In this document: piece after piece, positions 6,133 through 14,117 of the stretch
Numbering within the stretch: position 1 is the stretch's first letter
How the letters are laid out: every line of letters begins with the position of its first letter
Assembly: GCA_027307295.1 (NCBI GenBank)
Contig: DAHUXF010000022.1
Coordinates: 1-16,472, forward strand
Direction: 5' to 3'
Origin: Acidobacteriaceae bacterium
Lineage (GTDB): Bacteria > Acidobacteriota > Terriglobia > Terriglobales > Acidobacteriaceae
Length of the DNA: 16,472 nt
Program-made: the position numbers and the translations under genes
Notes under the pieces: generated by a model
What the model was told of the DNA's origin: nothing
The model's database searches: none
What the model saw: only the letters and a program-made list of their open reading frames with translations

Positions 6133-7596
6133 ATGAGCACCAGTACCACGGTCAGAGTGAACGGAAAAACCGCGCCGGCTACAGGCTCAGGCGTTATGCC
6201 TCAAGTGTTGCCGCCAACGTTTTGGGTGGACGGCAATCCTACGTTCCGGCAGATCACCGACGATATTGCGCAGCCGATGGAAGGGCGTCCAGGCAAAGGA
6301 TGGTGGATTTGCTTCGGCATCGCTTTTCTGGCGCTGCTCAATCTCGGCGGAATGGTGACCTACCTGATTGCAAAGGGAATTGGCGTCTGGGGATTAAACA
6401 ACAGCGTGGGCTGGGCCTTTGATATCACCAACTTTGTTTTCTGGGTCGGTATTGGCCATGCAGGCACATTGATTTCCGCTATTCTGCTTTTGTTCCGCCA
6501 GCAGTGGCGCACCTCCATCAACCGCTCGGCAGAAGCGATGACGATTTTTGCCGTCATGTGCGCCGGTTTGTTTCCGGCCATTCACATGGGCCGCCCGTGG
6601 GACGCATTTTTTATCTTTCCGTATTTCCCCAACCAGCGCGGACCGCTGTGGGTGAACTTCCGTTCGCCGCTGGTGTGGGACGTTTTTGCCATCAGCACAT
6701 ACCTTACGATCTCGCTGGTCTTCTGGTATCTGGGCATGGTGCCTGATCTGGCCACGCTGCGCGACCGGGCCACCGGAAAAATCAAAAAGTTTATTTTTGG
6801 CACACTGAGTCTGGGATGGAACGGTTCACACCGCACCTGGGCGCGCTATGAAATTGTCAGCCTTGTCCTGGCTGGCTTAGCCACGCCTCTGGTCCTCTCC
6901 GTCCATTCCATTGTCAGCATGGATTTTGCCACTTCGCTCTTGCCTGGCTGGCATACCACCATCTTTCCACCCTACTTTGTTGCCGGCGCTATCTACTCCG
7001 GCTTCGGCATGGTTTTAACGCTGCTGATTATCACGCGCTCCACCATGAACCTGCAGCGCTATATCACGCTGCGCCATCTGGACAAAATGGCCAAGGTGAC
7101 CATGCTCACCGGAATGATTGTCAGCTATGCCTACCTTACGGAGTTTTTCGGCGCGTGGTACGGCGGCAATCTATATGAGCGCTATCACTTCATCAATCGC
7201 GCCACCGGCCCGTATGCGTGGTGCTTCTATCTCATGGTGCTGTGCAACGTTATTACTCCGCAGTTGTTGTGGACGCGCAAGGCCCGCACCAGTGTCGTCT
7301 TTCTGTTCATCGTCTCCATCATGGTGAACATCGGCATGTGGTTTGAACGGTTTGTGATCATTGTTGTGTCGTTGCACCGGGCGTTTCTGCCGTCAGGATG
7401 GGGCATGTTCTATCCCACGATTGTTGATGTGGGCGTCCTGGTGGGCAGCTTTGGTTTGTTCTTTACCTGTTTTCTTTTATTCATTCGCGTTCTTCCCATG
7501 ATCGCCATGTGGGAAATCAAGGGCGTCATGGGGCACGGCGCGCACAAGATGGCCCTCAGTGCTGACGATCCGGAAAAGGTGACTGTCAATGTCTAG
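6133..7596 (+). CDS. actC: ACIII subunit C, NrfD/PsrC-like quinol-binding membrane protein
   Basis: 487 residues with about ten transmembrane helices and a polar N-terminal tail of about 55 residues. It belongs to the NrfD/PsrC family of integral membrane proteins. D99 in FDITN, H109 in GIGHAG and H151 in AIHMGRPW are conserved-looking polar residues at the positions where family members form the quinol site and a possible proton path. In ACIII, ActC oxidises menaquinol or ubiquinol next to the ActB ferredoxin domain. AAGGAG (6122-6127) lies 5 nt before the ATG. The gene starts 9 nt after actB, and its end overlaps actD by 8 nt. Assignment rests on family character and position between actB and a DUF3341 gene. 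Confidence 0.93.
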   Translation: MSTSTTVRVNGKTAPATGSGVMPQVLPPTFWVDGNPTFRQITDDIAQPMEGRPGKGWWICFGIAFLALLNLGGMVTYLIAKGIGVWGLNNSVGWAFDITNFVFWVGIGHAGTLISAILLLFRQQWRTSINRSAEAMTIFAVMCAGLFPAIHMGRPWDAFFIFPYFPNQRGPLWVNFRSPLVWDVFAISTYLTISLVFWYLGMVPDLATLRDRATGKIKKFIFGTLSLGWNGSHRTWARYEIVSLVLAGLATPLVLSVHSIVSMDFATSLLPGWHTTIFPPYFVAGAIYSGFGMVLTLLIITRSTMNLQRYITLRHLDKMAKVTMLTGMIVSYAYLTEFFGAWYGGNLYERYHFINRATGPYAWCFYLMVLCNVITPQLLWTRKARTSVVFLFIVSIMVNIGMWFERFVIIVVSLHRAFLPSGWGMFYPTIVDVGVLVGSFGLFFTCFLLFIRVLPMIAMWEIKGVMGHGAHKMALSADDPEKVTVNV

Positions 7597-8113
7597 TACA
7601 TTCCTGGTGGCGACATTCTCAGATCCAGACGCGCTGGTCCGTGCGGTGGTTGCCGTGAGAGAAGCCGGGTTCAAGGTGTATGACGTTTTTGCGCCTTATC
7701 CTCTCCACGGACTGGATGAGGCGATGGGGGTCAAAAGATCCAGACTGCCATGGGTCACATTCTGTGTGGGGCTCTGCGCGCTGGCCCTGGCCCTGACATT
7801 TCAGTTCTATACCAGCGTGCTTGACTGGCCGCTGAATGTGGGCGGCAAGCCGGACAATTCCACTCTCGCTTTTATACCGATTTGCTTTGAGTTGACCGTG
7901 CTTCTTTCCGGCCTGGCTACGGTTGCGGCGCTGTTTCTCCGTGCACGCTTATATCCCGGAAAAACAGCGGCGTTGCTGGCGGAAGGCGTTACCAATGACA
8001 CGTTTGCCCTGGCCCTGCGCCGGCGTGAGAGCGGCTTTGACGTCCATCGGGCCCGTGTGCTGCTGGAGCAGAATGGCGCAGAGCGGGTCAAAGAGAAAGA
8101 GGCCGAGTTATGA
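7589..8113 (+). CDS. actD: ACIII subunit D, DUF3341 membrane protein
   Basis: 174 residues. The N-terminal part (1-45) is a small soluble domain with the DUF3341 look: a beta strand, a helix rich in Ala/Val, then VYDVFAPYPLHGLDEAMG. Two transmembrane helices follow (about 54-72 and 93-117), then a short charged tail. ActD is a structural subunit that packs against ActC and ActF; no cofactor is known or seen. It overlaps actC by 8 nt and actE by 4 nt (ATGA), so expression should be coupled to both neighbours. Confidence 0.9.
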   Translation: MSSTFLVATFSDPDALVRAVVAVREAGFKVYDVFAPYPLHGLDEAMGVKRSRLPWVTFCVGLCALALALTFQFYTSVLDWPLNVGGKPDNSTLAFIPICFELTVLLSGLATVAALFLRARLYPGKTAALLAEGVTNDTFALALRRRESGFDVHRARVLLEQNGAERVKEKEAEL

Positions 8114-8715
8114 AGCACATTTTCGGTGCTCTCACTTTTTTCGCGGCGCTCCTGGTGATGGCCGGCTGTGGCGCTTCCTCGGAGCGTCGTGCTTATGAGT
8201 ACATGCCGGACATGGCGCGCGACCCAGCCTATAAGGCGTTTGCTCCTAATCCTGTCACGCGTGATGGGCTTACGCTCCAACGGCCTGTTGCCGGGACCAT
8301 TCCGCGAGGCTTCCATCCTTTCCATTACGGCACAGGGGAAGAAGAAGCCACGCGCGCTGGACGCGAACTGGAAAATCCGTACCACGCATCCCAGAAGACG
8401 CTGGAAGAAGGTAAAGCATTGTTTCTGACTTACTGCCAGGTCTGCCACGGTGAGCAAGGCAAAGGGGACGGGCCGCTGGCGGGGAAAATTCCGCCACCGC
8501 CATCCTATGTTTCTGACCGGCTGATGCAGTTTCCTCAAGGACGCATCTTCCATGTGGTTACTCTGGGTTCCGGCAAGATGCCCTCGTATGCTTCCCAACT
8601 CAGCGCGGATGAACGATGGAAAGTTGTCACCTATGTTCATGCCGTCCTGCAAGGGCTTGGAGACCGGCCAGGCAGTACGGCCAGCAAAGCAGGCATAAGC
8701 GGAGGCAGCAAATGA
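8110..8715 (+). CDS. actE: ACIII subunit E, monoheme cytochrome c lipoprotein
   Basis: 201 residues. A short signal peptide ends in the lipobox VMAGC (Cys20), so the mature protein should be lipid-anchored on the periplasmic face. A proline-rich linker (about 45-95) precedes a single class I cytochrome c domain with CQVCH at 109-113 and the likely distal ligand Met157 in GKMPSYASQL. Gly/Lys/Asp residues after the heme site (GEQGKGDGP) are typical of the family. In ACIII, ActE accepts electrons from ActA and is a candidate donor to downstream cytochromes or oxidases. Its start overlaps the actD stop and its stop overlaps the actF start (both ATGA). Confidence 0.92.
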   Translation: MKHIFGALTFFAALLVMAGCGASSERRAYEYMPDMARDPAYKAFAPNPVTRDGLTLQRPVAGTIPRGFHPFHYGTGEEEATRAGRELENPYHASQKTLEEGKALFLTYCQVCHGEQGKGDGPLAGKIPPPPSYVSDRLMQFPQGRIFHVVTLGSGKMPSYASQLSADERWKVVTYVHAVLQGLGDRPGSTASKAGISGGSK

Positions 8716-9938
8716 GCGGTGCAGCTACGATTCAGATTTCCGGACGCGTTCGCGCACTTGCCCTGGTGCTGATTGTCCTGGGCGCAGCAACCGCAATCGT
8801 GGGCGTGATCCTTGCTCCGGAACGGACCTGGCCGAACCTGCTCGTCGATTTTTCCTACCTGGCCACGGTCGGCGTATCCGCTTTGTTTTTTATGGCCGCG
8901 CAGAGCCTTACCGGCGCGCGTTGGTCCGCCAGCCTGCGGAGAGTTCCTGAAGCTTTCACCGCCATTTTGCCTGTTGGAGCATTGCTGGTCATCATCGCAG
9001 TATTTTTTGGCCGCAGCGTGCTCTATCCCTGGAGCCATCCGGGCGGCCTTGCCCATGAGCCTGCATTTGCCGGCAAAAACCAGTACTTACAGCCCTCCTG
9101 GGTCTTTATCCGGATGATTATTGTGCTGGCGTCGTGGCTCATTTTCGCCGGCCTGTTTCGCCGTGCCTCCCTACATCAGGACCAGCATCCCGAACTCGGA
9201 TTGGCGCAGCACAAAAAACTCACGCTGTATTCCACGCTTTTTCTCCCGCTCTTTGCCGTTACGCTCACAATAGCGGCCTTTGACTGGATCTTGTCCATGG
9301 ACCCGCGCTGGTTCAGCACCATGTATGCCGTATATGTGTTCGCGGGGACATTCGTGCAAGGCATCGCAGCCATCACGCTGGCCACCATCGCCTTGAAAAA
9401 ACATGGAGCGCTTAGCGCCCAGCATTGCGCTGACCACCAGATCCACGATCTGGGCAAAATGCTTTTCGCCTTCAGCACCTTCTGGGCATACATATGGACT
9501 TGCCAGTATCTGCTGATCTGGTACGGCAATATTCCGGACGAAGTGACGCATTACGTGTCTCGCACCAACGGGCCATGGTTATACCTGTTTGCGCTCAACC
9601 TGATTGTCAATTGGTTGGTCCCGTTTACGGTGCTGCTCTCCGTGCGGGCCAAGCGGACCACAAACGTGCTGCGTGCAATGTGCATCCTGGTGCTGTTCGG
9701 GCACTGGCTGGATTTGTATATGCTGGTGGCGCCTACCGTCTGGACAACGCCCAAACTTGGAATTCCTGAAATTGCAATTGCAGCCGGCTGTTGCGCTCTG
9801 CTGTTCCTGGTGGTTGTGCGCGGATTGAATCAGGCGTCTGTGGTTCCCCTGAACGATCCTATTCTGGCGTATGAGAGCGCTCATGTGATAGTCCACCATC
9901 ATCCGGTGCAACGCAACCTTGGCGGAGTAGAGCAATGA
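8712..9938 (+). CDS. actF: ACIII subunit F, second NrfD-like membrane protein
   Basis: 408 residues from the ATG at 8712, which has GGAGG (8701-8705) 6 nt upstream and overlaps the actE stop; a longer frame from 8616 would run backwards over actE and is rejected. About ten hydrophobic helices are visible, with long loops around residues 105-130. It is a diverged NrfD-like fold and the usual partner of ActC in ACIII; it is thought to help form the membrane proton path rather than bind quinol. Polar residues inside helices, such as FDWILSMDP and LFGHWLDLY, fit that idea. The C-terminus ends in a His-rich tail (VIVHHHPVQ). The gene overlaps the next cytochrome gene by 4 nt. No actG or cytochrome oxidase gene follows. 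Confidence 0.9.
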   Translation: MSGAATIQISGRVRALALVLIVLGAATAIVGVILAPERTWPNLLVDFSYLATVGVSALFFMAAQSLTGARWSASLRRVPEAFTAILPVGALLVIIAVFFGRSVLYPWSHPGGLAHEPAFAGKNQYLQPSWVFIRMIIVLASWLIFAGLFRRASLHQDQHPELGLAQHKKLTLYSTLFLPLFAVTLTIAAFDWILSMDPRWFSTMYAVYVFAGTFVQGIAAITLATIALKKHGALSAQHCADHQIHDLGKMLFAFSTFWAYIWTCQYLLIWYGNIPDEVTHYVSRTNGPWLYLFALNLIVNWLVPFTVLLSVRAKRTTNVLRAMCILVLFGHWLDLYMLVAPTVWTTPKLGIPEIAIAAGCCALLFLVVVRGLNQASVVPLNDPILAYESAHVIVHHHPVQRNLGGVEQ

Positions 9939-12766
9939 TTAATGGCAATGGAAAAGCGCTGAAACTGGCTGCACTGGCGGCAACCGTAATGGCATGTAGC
10001 GCGCTGGTATTTTATCTGCCAGACCAGAGCAAGCTGAATGACATCCCAAACCGGCTCCCGGAGGCCGCGCCATATGTGGTTGCGGAAACCACGGCGTTCG
10101 CTCCTCCGTTCCATGACCACTGGGAACAGGAAGACAGCCCGGGACAGTGCCAGACATGCCATCAGAAGATTTTTGACGAATGGAACGGCTCCATGATGTC
10201 GAACTCCTGGCGGGACCCGGTGTGGCGCGCGGCGTTTCTTGCGCTGGCTCGCGCGACCTCCGCGAATGGCGAGTGCGATACGCCTGTGCCTCCCGACGGC
10301 ACTAACAAGGCCGTCCATAATCCTTTTGCCAATCAAGGCGAGTGCTCCTCAACGTTTGATATTGGAACGGAAAAATACAAAGTTTCACGTCCGGGATCAT
10401 TGCTGGATTTCTTCTGCTCCCGCTGCCACATGCCCACCGATTACGTGGACAATATTCCCCTGCGCAACATCCGCTACGACAACAAACTGGAGAATGCCCC
10501 CGGCGATCCTAACTTTAATCCCACGGCTGACAATGGCACGGGCATTGCTTTTGCAACTCTGGCCCCGCAGTATCGCAATACCGATTCCGGCAAGAGCGGA
10601 ATCATCTGCGCCGTTTGCCATACCTATGCGGAAACGCGCGATACGCCATTCCACAACTACAACCGGGCGGCGAGCGCATACATTCCAGCCCAGGGAACCA
10701 AGCCTCGTTCCGAGCTGCTGGCGTCCGCCCAGCAGGACATCTTTAACGTGCCTGATTCAGCCCGGCAAAATCTGGGGTATAGCATCGGCGCCGGCTCGTA
10801 CCGTTTGTCACCCCATGCCATTGGCTCCCCAGAGAGATTTGGGCCGCTTGCAGCCAACATGCCGGCTTCAGAAAAAGATACATACACCAGCCAAGTCTTC
10901 GGACAGGACATTCCTTACCAGAAGATCGATTCTGCCAAGCATAAAGGCTACCATCAGGCAATGTTCCTGCGCGCAGAGATGTGCGCTGCCTGTCATGATG
11001 TGACCAACGCGCTTCCCATCAAGAACGCGATTGGCAAATGGGTGGGCGGTTTCCCCATCGAGCGTACTTATACAGAATGGGCCAACAGCGTGTATGCGGA
11101 CCGTCCAGGCAATGTGAATTTTGATCCAAAGTTAAAGCGCGACTGCCAGAGCTGCCACATGCAGCAGGATTACGGGCAGCCGGGCACAGCCCAGACGTTG
11201 TATAAAGACGGCAAACCGCTGCCGCCGCACGTTGATAGAGTTGCTAATGAAGGCGGAGGCCCGCACCCGTTCTTTACCCACCACTTTGTCGGCGGCAACG
11301 CATACGTCACCGGCCTGATCGGCAAAGACGTGGACCAGAGCGGCACCATAGCGCCTTATCCTGAGCTTTCCGCGTTCAGCTTCTCTTCCGCCGATGAAAA
11401 AAGCCTATACTCCCGCGGCTTCTGGACGCACACAGAGCGCAAGGGAGCGTATGCACAACAGGCGCGTCTGGCCTGGGACCGTTTACGCCATGTGCTGAGC
11501 ATGGACGTGCAGGGCCCGGCGAAGGCATCTGCCAATAGCTCTGTGCCGCTTGCAATCACCATCGCGAATACAGGGAGCGGTCACGATTTTCCTACGGGCT
11601 TTCCTGAAGGCCGCACGGCATGGCTCAGCCTGCATGCCTATGATTTGGCGTCCGGCAAGGAGTTGCCGATTTATGACAGTGAATGGAAACGGACTTCCAT
11701 TGGCGTGGGCAACCTGACTACGGAAGCAATGATTGATCCTAATTTCCCCGGCTGTAACTGGAAAATTCCCGCAGGCTCGGCTGATCCTTATTCCATGCAG
11801 TTTAAAGCTGTGGCCTCGATAGGAGATGGTTGCCCGACCCTTGATCTGCCTTACGCAACAGCGTTGAACCTGGTGACGGACAAGAATGGCCTGCCGGTAG
11901 ATAAAGACGGAAAAGTCATCGACAAGAACAATTCCATGGCACTGCCGCAATTCAAAGATATTAATGGCAACGGAGACCTCTTTGATGACTCCTTTCTGCG
12001 AGACACGCGCTTCAAGCCAAAAGGCCGGCCCGAATACGAGAAGAAAATTAATCGCTACTCGGTAGTCATTCCTCCGGGAACACGCGGACCGGTTGCCGTG
12101 AGCGCCGGAGTTTATTACCAGTCCGTGGAAGCTGTGGTGGCCCTGCATTTCCTTGGTAACCTAGCAGACACCAACAACAATTTTGTGCTTGAGCCATGCG
12201 TTCTGGGCGGGCTCTGCGATGGCCGCAAGCCCAGCACGGAGCCGCCTGTGGTGGAAGGCGCGCCGCCCGTCCCGATGGTGGTCCGCAATTGGGTCATTTC
12301 CGTGGATGGCGGCTCTGCCGGCACCTCAGTGCCGCGCGTGGCCACATATCCTGAAGCCGGGGCGCGCTCGGCCTATCAGGATACGGTCGTCAAAGTTTCT
12401 TTCTCTGAGCCGGTCCGTGGGGTTAGCAGCAGCAACTTCATCCTCACAGATTCGCATGGCAACAACGTACCAGCCTGGGTCGACCAGGTGGGTGATGGCA
12501 CCTGGGGCCTCTTCCCGGACTCCATTGTTTTAAAAGCAGGAGAAAGTTACACAGCTCGCCTGAAGGCAGGCATCTGTGGTCTCTCAGGTAACTGCATAAG
12601 AGAAGATAAAGTCTGGAAGTTTACCGTGACTAAGGACCCGGCGCAGGGAACGGGCGATACCACCATTCCAGCCGGATTCACCCTCCCGGCACAACATACA
12701 AGTAGTACACCGGTTGCCGCACGGAGGCAGGAGTCTCGCAGCACCATCGCTAAGGCCGGCAAGTAG
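9935..12766 (+). CDS. Large pentaheme cytochrome c with C-terminal Ig-like domain
   Basis: 943 residues. An N-terminal hydrophobic helix (about 9-27) serves as export signal or anchor. Five CXXCH sites are spread over the first half: C72, C161, C225, C350 and C404, several followed by patterns such as CHMPTDY and CHMQQDY. This half resembles multiheme cytochromes related to the cytochrome c554 type. The middle (about 510-780) looks like a beta-rich domain. Residues about 795-905 resemble a bacterial Ig-like (Big_5/SbsA) domain, with the pattern VVKVSFSEPV followed by a series of strands. The gene is translationally coupled to actF by an ATGA overlap, with GGAG at 9924-9927, so its product is probably an electron partner of ACIII, perhaps an acceptor reaching out towards the outer membrane. 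That role is inference; an enzymatic function cannot be excluded. Confidence 0.82.
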   Translation: MINGNGKALKLAALAATVMACSALVFYLPDQSKLNDIPNRLPEAAPYVVAETTAFAPPFHDHWEQEDSPGQCQTCHQKIFDEWNGSMMSNSWRDPVWRAAFLALARATSANGECDTPVPPDGTNKAVHNPFANQGECSSTFDIGTEKYKVSRPGSLLDFFCSRCHMPTDYVDNIPLRNIRYDNKLENAPGDPNFNPTADNGTGIAFATLAPQYRNTDSGKSGIICAVCHTYAETRDTPFHNYNRAASAYIPAQGTKPRSELLASAQQDIFNVPDSARQNLGYSIGAGSYRLSPHAIGSPERFGPLAANMPASEKDTYTSQVFGQDIPYQKIDSAKHKGYHQAMFLRAEMCAACHDVTNALPIKNAIGKWVGGFPIERTYTEWANSVYADRPGNVNFDPKLKRDCQSCHMQQDYGQPGTAQTLYKDGKPLPPHVDRVANEGGGPHPFFTHHFVGGNAYVTGLIGKDVDQSGTIAPYPELSAFSFSSADEKSLYSRGFWTHTERKGAYAQQARLAWDRLRHVLSMDVQGPAKASANSSVPLAITIANTGSGHDFPTGFPEGRTAWLSLHAYDLASGKELPIYDSEWKRTSIGVGNLTTEAMIDPNFPGCNWKIPAGSADPYSMQFKAVASIGDGCPTLDLPYATALNLVTDKNGLPVDKDGKVIDKNNSMALPQFKDINGNGDLFDDSFLRDTRFKPKGRPEYEKKINRYSVVIPPGTRGPVAVSAGVYYQSVEAVVALHFLGNLADTNNNFVLEPCVLGGLCDGRKPSTEPPVVEGAPPVPMVVRNWVISVDGGSAGTSVPRVATYPEAGARSAYQDTVVKVSFSEPVRGVSSSNFILTDSHGNNVPAWVDQVGDGTWGLFPDSIVLKAGESYTARLKAGICGLSGNCIREDKVWKFTVTKDPAQGTGDTTIPAGFTLPAQHTSSTPVAARRQESRSTIAKAGK

Positions 12767-12782
12767 AGGTTTGTTGCCGGCC
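12754..12782 (+). terminator. Hairpin overlapping the operon's last stop codon
   Basis: A perfect 9-bp stem GGCCGGCAA (12754-12762) with TTGCCGGCC (12774-12782) encloses an 11-nt loop that holds the TAG stop. There is no clean U-tract just after it (a short TTTT comes about 11 nt later), so it may be a weak terminator or an mRNA 3'-end stabiliser in the convergent interval. Confidence 0.4.
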
Positions 12783-12811
12783 CCTCGCGGATGTTTTAAA
12801 CAACAAAAATA

Positions 12812-13150
12812 TTAAGCAGCTTCTTCCATGGCTGCGGCGCGGGACTGTCTGGCAGCCTTGAATGCAATCGCATCGCGACGATGGCTTTCTGCCAGAAGGT
12901 TGTGTCCCAGAGCAATCAAGCCACCGCCAACAAATCCAACTGCTCCGGCGAGCAATGGCAGCGTGACAGCAAAAACCATCCCATCGTTGATTCCGGCAAT
13001 GCTGCTCCTGAAGAAGTGAGGCGAGGCCCCCCAGAAGAGCATGAGAAACGATAGAACAGGTGTAAATAAAACTGCTGCACCCGCGTGAAATGCGGCAGCG
13101 GTTGACGCCACAAGTAAAATGCTGATCGGTTGCGGTCTTGTCATTGCCAT
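12812..13150 (-). CDS. Small two-helix membrane protein of unknown function
   Basis: 112 residues. Two or three hydrophobic segments (about 9-40 as one or two helices, and 58-84 with the Gly-rich run GAVGFVGGGLIALGHNLL), then a basic and Ala-rich tail (ESHRRDAIAF and on). The Gly-rich second helix recalls small membrane proteins common in Acidobacteria with DUF3566-like features, but I cannot assign the family with confidence. AAAGGAAA on the minus strand lies about 10 nt before the ATG at 13150; an ATG at 13144 is an alternative. It points towards the ACIII operon. What stands out is its 5' region: a minus-strand copy of the attenuator-like element found before the ACIII operon ends about 80 nt upstream, so the two may respond to the same signal (inference). 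Confidence 0.65.
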   Translation of the reverse strand: MAMTRPQPISILLVASTAAAFHAGAAVLFTPVLSFLMLFWGASPHFFRSSIAGINDGMVFAVTLPLLAGAVGFVGGGLIALGHNLLAESHRRDAIAFKAARQSRAAAMEEAA

Positions 13151-13230
13151 TTGCTTTTTTCCTTTACTTCAAACAACGTTGGTGTTGATGGCGGTTTGCC
13201 TTGGTTCTTTCTGGAGTCCGCCCGCTTGCT

Positions 13231-13268
13231 AAAACAAAATGGCCCAGAGATGCTCTCATCTCTGGGCC
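13231..13268 (-). terminator. Intrinsic terminator of attenuator copy 3
   Basis: A perfect 11-bp stem (13241-13251 with 13258-13268) and a 6-nt loop are followed, in the minus direction, by ATTTTGTTTT (13240-13231), the same tail as copy 2. It could end transcription of the upstream minus-strand gene, or act as a regulated block before the gene starting at 13150. Confidence 0.8.
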
Positions 13269-13318
13269 AAATCTTTCGTCAGCGCCGGATTCAACTCCGG
13301 CAACGAAAATCAGGGCCC
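13231..13318 (-). promoter_or_regulatory. Structured attenuator-like RNA, copy 3
   Basis: Read on the minus strand this matches the two copies before the ACIII operon. P1 pairs GGGCC (13318-13314) with GGCCC (13268-13264). The internal loop is CTGA (13313-13310) opposite TTT (13271-13269). Lower P2 is TTTCGT/ACGAAA, the asymmetric loop is one T opposite GCTG, and upper P2 is GCCGGA/TCCGGC around a 6-nt loop. In P1 the second pair is G-C here but A-U in the other copies, changing together on both sides. It sits between the DUF2292-like gene (stop at 13344) and the small membrane-protein gene starting at 13150. Confidence 0.6.
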
Positions 13319-13343
13319 TTGCTTACAATGTTGCGGCTAGCCC

Positions 13344-13652
13344 TCAGGAATTCCGATACGTCTTCTTTGCTACAGCCTCCACGCAGGTAATTTCACCACG
13401 CCGGAACTGGATGGTAATGGAGCCGGGGCATTTTCTGGTCTTCATGAAGTCAGAAAGCGCAATAAACAGCTCTTTGGGAATACTCACAGCCGAACCTGTA
13501 GGCGATGTTGCAAGATACCTGGGTTCCTGGTCTGCGATTGTTGCGGACTTGGTGAGCTGTGTTGCTGCCGGCACTTCCCGGTCGCGCACTACGGCACGGT
13601 CCTTGGCCGCCTGAACAGTACTTCCTGCATAGTAAACTCTGGTTTCCGGCAT
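13344..13652 (-). CDS. Small DUF2292-like protein, paralogue 1
   Basis: 102 residues, no signal peptide or membrane helix, so probably cytoplasmic. The first 55 residues are polar and low in recognisable structure. The C-terminal part (about 58-100) carries IPKELF, then GSITIQF, GEI, and ends in KKTYRNS; the pattern of a short helix followed by a GSxxIxF strand and a gxIxxxE strand is what I associate with DUF2292 proteins, whose function is unknown. About 22 of 43 residues in this segment are identical to the next minus-strand gene (13872-14078). AGGAAG lies about 12 nt before the ATG. Family naming is tentative; coding status is supported by the paralogue. Confidence 0.65.
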   Translation of the reverse strand: MPETRVYYAGSTVQAAKDRAVVRDREVPAATQLTKSATIADQEPRYLATSPTGSAVSIPKELFIALSDFMKTRKCPGSITIQFRRGEITCVEAVAKKTYRNS

Positions 13653-13871
13653 ATCTTCTGCACTCTTCCTAAATTGATGTTTGCGTGACGTGAGCGGAAA
13701 ACTTCAGTATTCATGAACCCCCGGTGAATCTCCATGCCCGGCCCTCAGTTGCTCTGGGGGAATCCGGGAACTGACATTCGAGGCCGCCAACTTTAACTTA
13801 TGTCAACTGACCTTGGCCAACAATAAAAATCTTTAAAAGATTTAAAAAATCTCTGGAATGCAGACCTGAAA
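13653..13871. other. Interval between the DUF2292-like paralogues, with two stem-loops
   Basis: Two structures stand out. A nested hairpin at 13737-13768 pairs CCCGG with CCGGG and, inside, CCCTCAG with CTGGGGG around TTGCT; it lies about 85 nt upstream of the minus-strand gene starting at 13652. An AT-only-rich palindrome AAATCTTT-a-AAAGATTT at 13829-13845 lies about 25 nt past the stop of the gene at 13872 and is followed on the minus strand by T-rich sequence, so it may be a weak terminator. No small gene is evident. Confidence 0.4.
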
Positions 13872-14078
13872 TTATTTGTACGTCTTCTTAATAATGGCTT
13901 CCAGACCGGCAATTCCGCCATTCCTGAACTGGATGATTACGGACCCGGCAGCGCGGCTGCCTTCTAGAAAGTCCCACATCAATCCGAATAGTTCTTTCGG
14001 AATTTCAATTTGCTCCCCATCCGGAGCGACCACCATGAACTGATGAGCACTTGGCTGAAATGAAACGACCGTCGGCAT
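13872..14078 (-). CDS. Small DUF2292-like protein, paralogue 2
   Basis: 68 residues from the ATG at 14078, chosen because AGGGGGC sits 4-5 nt before it on the minus strand; an in-frame start at 14117 would add 13 residues without a good site. The protein has a beta-rich N-terminus (MPTVVSF, then QFMVVAPDG) and the shared core IPKELF, GSVIIQF, GGI and the C-terminal KKTYK. No signal peptide, membrane helix, Cys or catalytic motif is visible. Its tandem paralogue lies downstream at 13344-13652. This copy lacks the polar N-terminal extension of the other, so it may represent the minimal domain. Function unknown. Confidence 0.68.
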   Translation of the reverse strand: MPTVVSFQPSAHQFMVVAPDGEQIEIPKELFGLMWDFLEGSRAAGSVIIQFRNGGIAGLEAIIKKTYK

Positions 14079-14117
14079 TTTGCCCCCTTCGAAAATCTTT
14101 GGATACCCAGGGCCCAA

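Noticed and set aside
7807..8652. 281-codon minus-strand frame opposite actD/actE
   Set aside because: Antisense to two confidently assigned genes; the composition (Arg/Ser/Thr rich, no domain) is that of a shadow frame.
8616..8711. N-terminal extension of actF
   Set aside because: It overlaps the actE coding end for nearly 100 nt; the ATG at 8712 has GGAGG and an ATGA junction like the other genes of the operon.
10239..11003. 254-codon plus-strand frame within the pentaheme cytochrome gene
   Set aside because: It runs in another frame across three heme sites of the real gene; the Arg/Thr/Pro-rich product is a shadow.
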